Shown piece by piece: positions 62,714-64,000 of a stretch of DNA of 64,000 nucleotides (positions are counted from its first letter, which is position 1; each line of letters begins with the position of its first letter). Made by a program: the position numbers and the translations under genes. The notes under the pieces are model-generated. The model was not told the origin of the DNA. It did no database searches and worked only from the letters and a program-made list of their open reading frames with translations. Source of the DNA: Lachnospiraceae bacterium (GTDB lineage Bacteria > Bacillota > Clostridia > Lachnospirales > Lachnospiraceae); the NCBI GenBank assembly GCA_029054245.1, contig JAIDFQ010000042.1, positions 297,194 through 361,193 on the forward strand, given 5' to 3'.

Positions 62714-64000
62714 GGCCACTGAAAAAGTAGATACCACCGTCTATATTTGGTATAATATAACTATCAAATACAGGCGGTGGCATTATGGTTGAGCAGCAGA
62801 AGTTAGTATTAAGTCCATATATGGACATATATGAATTAGTCATTCCCAAAGACAATCTACTCCGGCAGATTAAAGAACTGGTAGACTTCGGATTTATTCA
62901 TGAAGAGCTTATTGATAAATACTGTCTTGATAATGGACGCAATGCATTTCCGCCTGTCAGGATGTTCAAATACCTGCTCCTGAAATCTATTTATGATCTA
63001 TCTGATATTGACGTTGTGGAACGATCCAAGTATGATATGTCTTTCAAATACTTTCTTGATATGGCGCCGGAAGAAACAGTGATCAATCCAAGTTCTCTGA
63101 CAAAATTCCGTAAGCTGCGCCTAAAAGATATGAACCTGTTAGACATGCTGATCGCCAAAACAGTCCGGATTGCATTGGAAAAAGGAATTATAAAATCAAA
63201 ATCTATTATCGTGGATGCAACCCATACAAAATCAAGATACAACCAGAAAACGCCAAGACAGGCTCTTCTGGAACAGTCAAAGAAACTGCGGCGCGCTGTT
63301 TATGAAATAGATGAAGCAATGAAAGAGCAGTTTCCAACTAAAAATACGGAAGACTCTTTGGAGAAAGAGCTGGAATACTGCCATGCCCTGATTTCGGTGA
63401 TCAAAGAAAAAGAGAACCTGTGCAGTTATCCTAAAGTAGGGGAAAAGCTGAATTTATTAGAAGAATCCGTAAAAGATGACCTTGAACATCTCGAAACTTC
63501 AAGAGACGCAGACGCAAAGACAGGCCATAAGACAGCAGATACCGCTTTCTTTGGATATAAAACACATATAGCAATGAGTGAGGAACGTATCATTACAGCA
63601 GCCACTGTTACCAGCGGCGAAAAGACAGATGGAAAAGAACTGCCGGAACTGGTCCGCAAAAGCAGGGAAGCTGGAATGGAAGTGGAAATGGTGATAGGAG
63701 ATAAAGCTTATTCTGAGCAGAAAAATATCGAAGCGGCGGAAGATGGATGTTATAAGGAAGGGGCAAAAAAGAAAACATACAGTGAAACTCTAAAAAGCGA
63801 CGCCCACAGTAAACAAGCAGAGTTCTAGGAAACAGAACACTTCAGAGAAAAAATGAAGGAGCGTTATAAGATAGAAGCAAAAAACAGTGAGTTAAAGCAC
63901 AGGCATGGTTATGACACAGCGTTATCATCAGGCCTCATTAACATGGAGATGCAGGGAGCAATGGCTATATTTGCAGTAAACCTTAAACGGATCATTAAGC
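62714..64000 (+). mobile_element. IS1182-family insertion sequence, right part beyond the window
   Basis: Recombinase homology ends at about 62713, and a short leader with CACTGAAAAAGT (from about 62717), a TATAAT box (62751-62756) and imperfect repeats CCACCG (62734-62739) / CGGTGG precedes the transposase. The exact left end and target duplication cannot be fixed because the right end is outside the window. The IS interrupts the serine recombinase. Confidence 0.75.
62785..64000 (+). pseudogene. IS1182-family transposase with internal deletion and in-frame stop
   Basis: The first 310 codons are typical of the IS1182 DDE transposase: LVLSPYMDIYELVIPKDNLLRQI, then SIIVDATHTKSRY (a catalytic Asp) and AMEVEMVIGDKAYSEQ-like text (EVEMVIGDKAYS). 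After NIEAAED the text jumps to GCYKEGAKKKTY; the 70-90 residues usually between these regions are absent. A TAG at 63826-63828 then interrupts the frame, yet the same frame continues as ETEHFREKMKERYKIEAKN to the window edge, where the family's conserved C-terminal Glu region would lie. A CAG-to-TAG change would explain the stop. The element is probably inactive. Confidence 0.88.

Noticed and set aside
1..64000. CRISPR arrays, tRNA or rRNA genes
   Set aside because: No regularly spaced direct repeats and no tRNA-like cloverleaf or rRNA segments were noticed on reading; the only RNA element with clear support is the T-box.

Overview
The window looks like a chromosomal segment of a gut-type Lachnospiraceae (Clostridia, Firmicutes). 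The support is moderate-to-low GC with strong AGGAGG-type ribosome binding sites, a T-box leader on ileS, a clade-2 type isoleucyl-tRNA synthetase, many lipoprotein-type solute-binding proteins, BlaI/BlaR1-family regulators, a VanW protein, and large sugar-uptake loci under AraC and LacI control. The species cannot be named from the sequence alone.

Layout. 1-5.5 kb: end of a YczE/YitT-type membrane protein, a LacI-ribokinase fusion gene, a 346-bp element with 92-bp perfect inverted arms, pncB, and an Eis-like acetyltransferase. 5.6-8.5 kb: a lipoprotein, then a two-gene HipBA-like module whose promoter carries two matching palindromic operators. 8.45-15.4 kb: T-box/ileS, glgP and tcdA. 15.4-20.2 kb: a two-component system divergent from a three-gene LanFEG/Bcr-type ABC exporter. 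20.3-23.3 kb: a two-domain PPK2 polyphosphate kinase, a VanW protein and the scar of an AAA-ATPase/nuclease gene. 23.4-31.2 kb: a BlaI repressor and BlaR1-like metalloprotease, then a second operon (beta-propeller/solute-binding fusion lipoprotein, two permeases, HlyD-type adaptor). Both promoters carry nearly the same 20-bp inverted-repeat operator, so they probably form one regulon.

31.3-45.9 kb is an AraC-linked carbohydrate locus: two paralogous clan GH-A-like hydrolases, a family-1 ABC sugar importer (its ATPase is not here), a GH94-type phosphorylase and a domain-permuted GH3 enzyme. None of these enzymes has a visible export signal, so oligosaccharide would be imported and broken down inside the cell. 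45.9-58.5 kb is a second sugar-type locus with a LacI regulator and three copies of the operator GCTAAA-N4-TTTAGC. It encodes an Opp/Dpp-family importer with a fused double ATPase, two alpha/beta hydrolases, a CitMHS-type transporter, a sialate O-acetylesterase-type esterase and a polysaccharide deacetylase-type enzyme, which fits uptake and deacylation of an esterified glycan.

58.5-61.8 kb carries an aconitase-family hydratase and a DUF368 (PopT-type) membrane protein, convergent over a shared terminator. From about 62 kb to the window end the DNA is decaying mobile material: a large serine recombinase with its start cut off and an internal deletion, abutting an IS1182-type element whose transposase has an internal deletion and an in-frame TAG.
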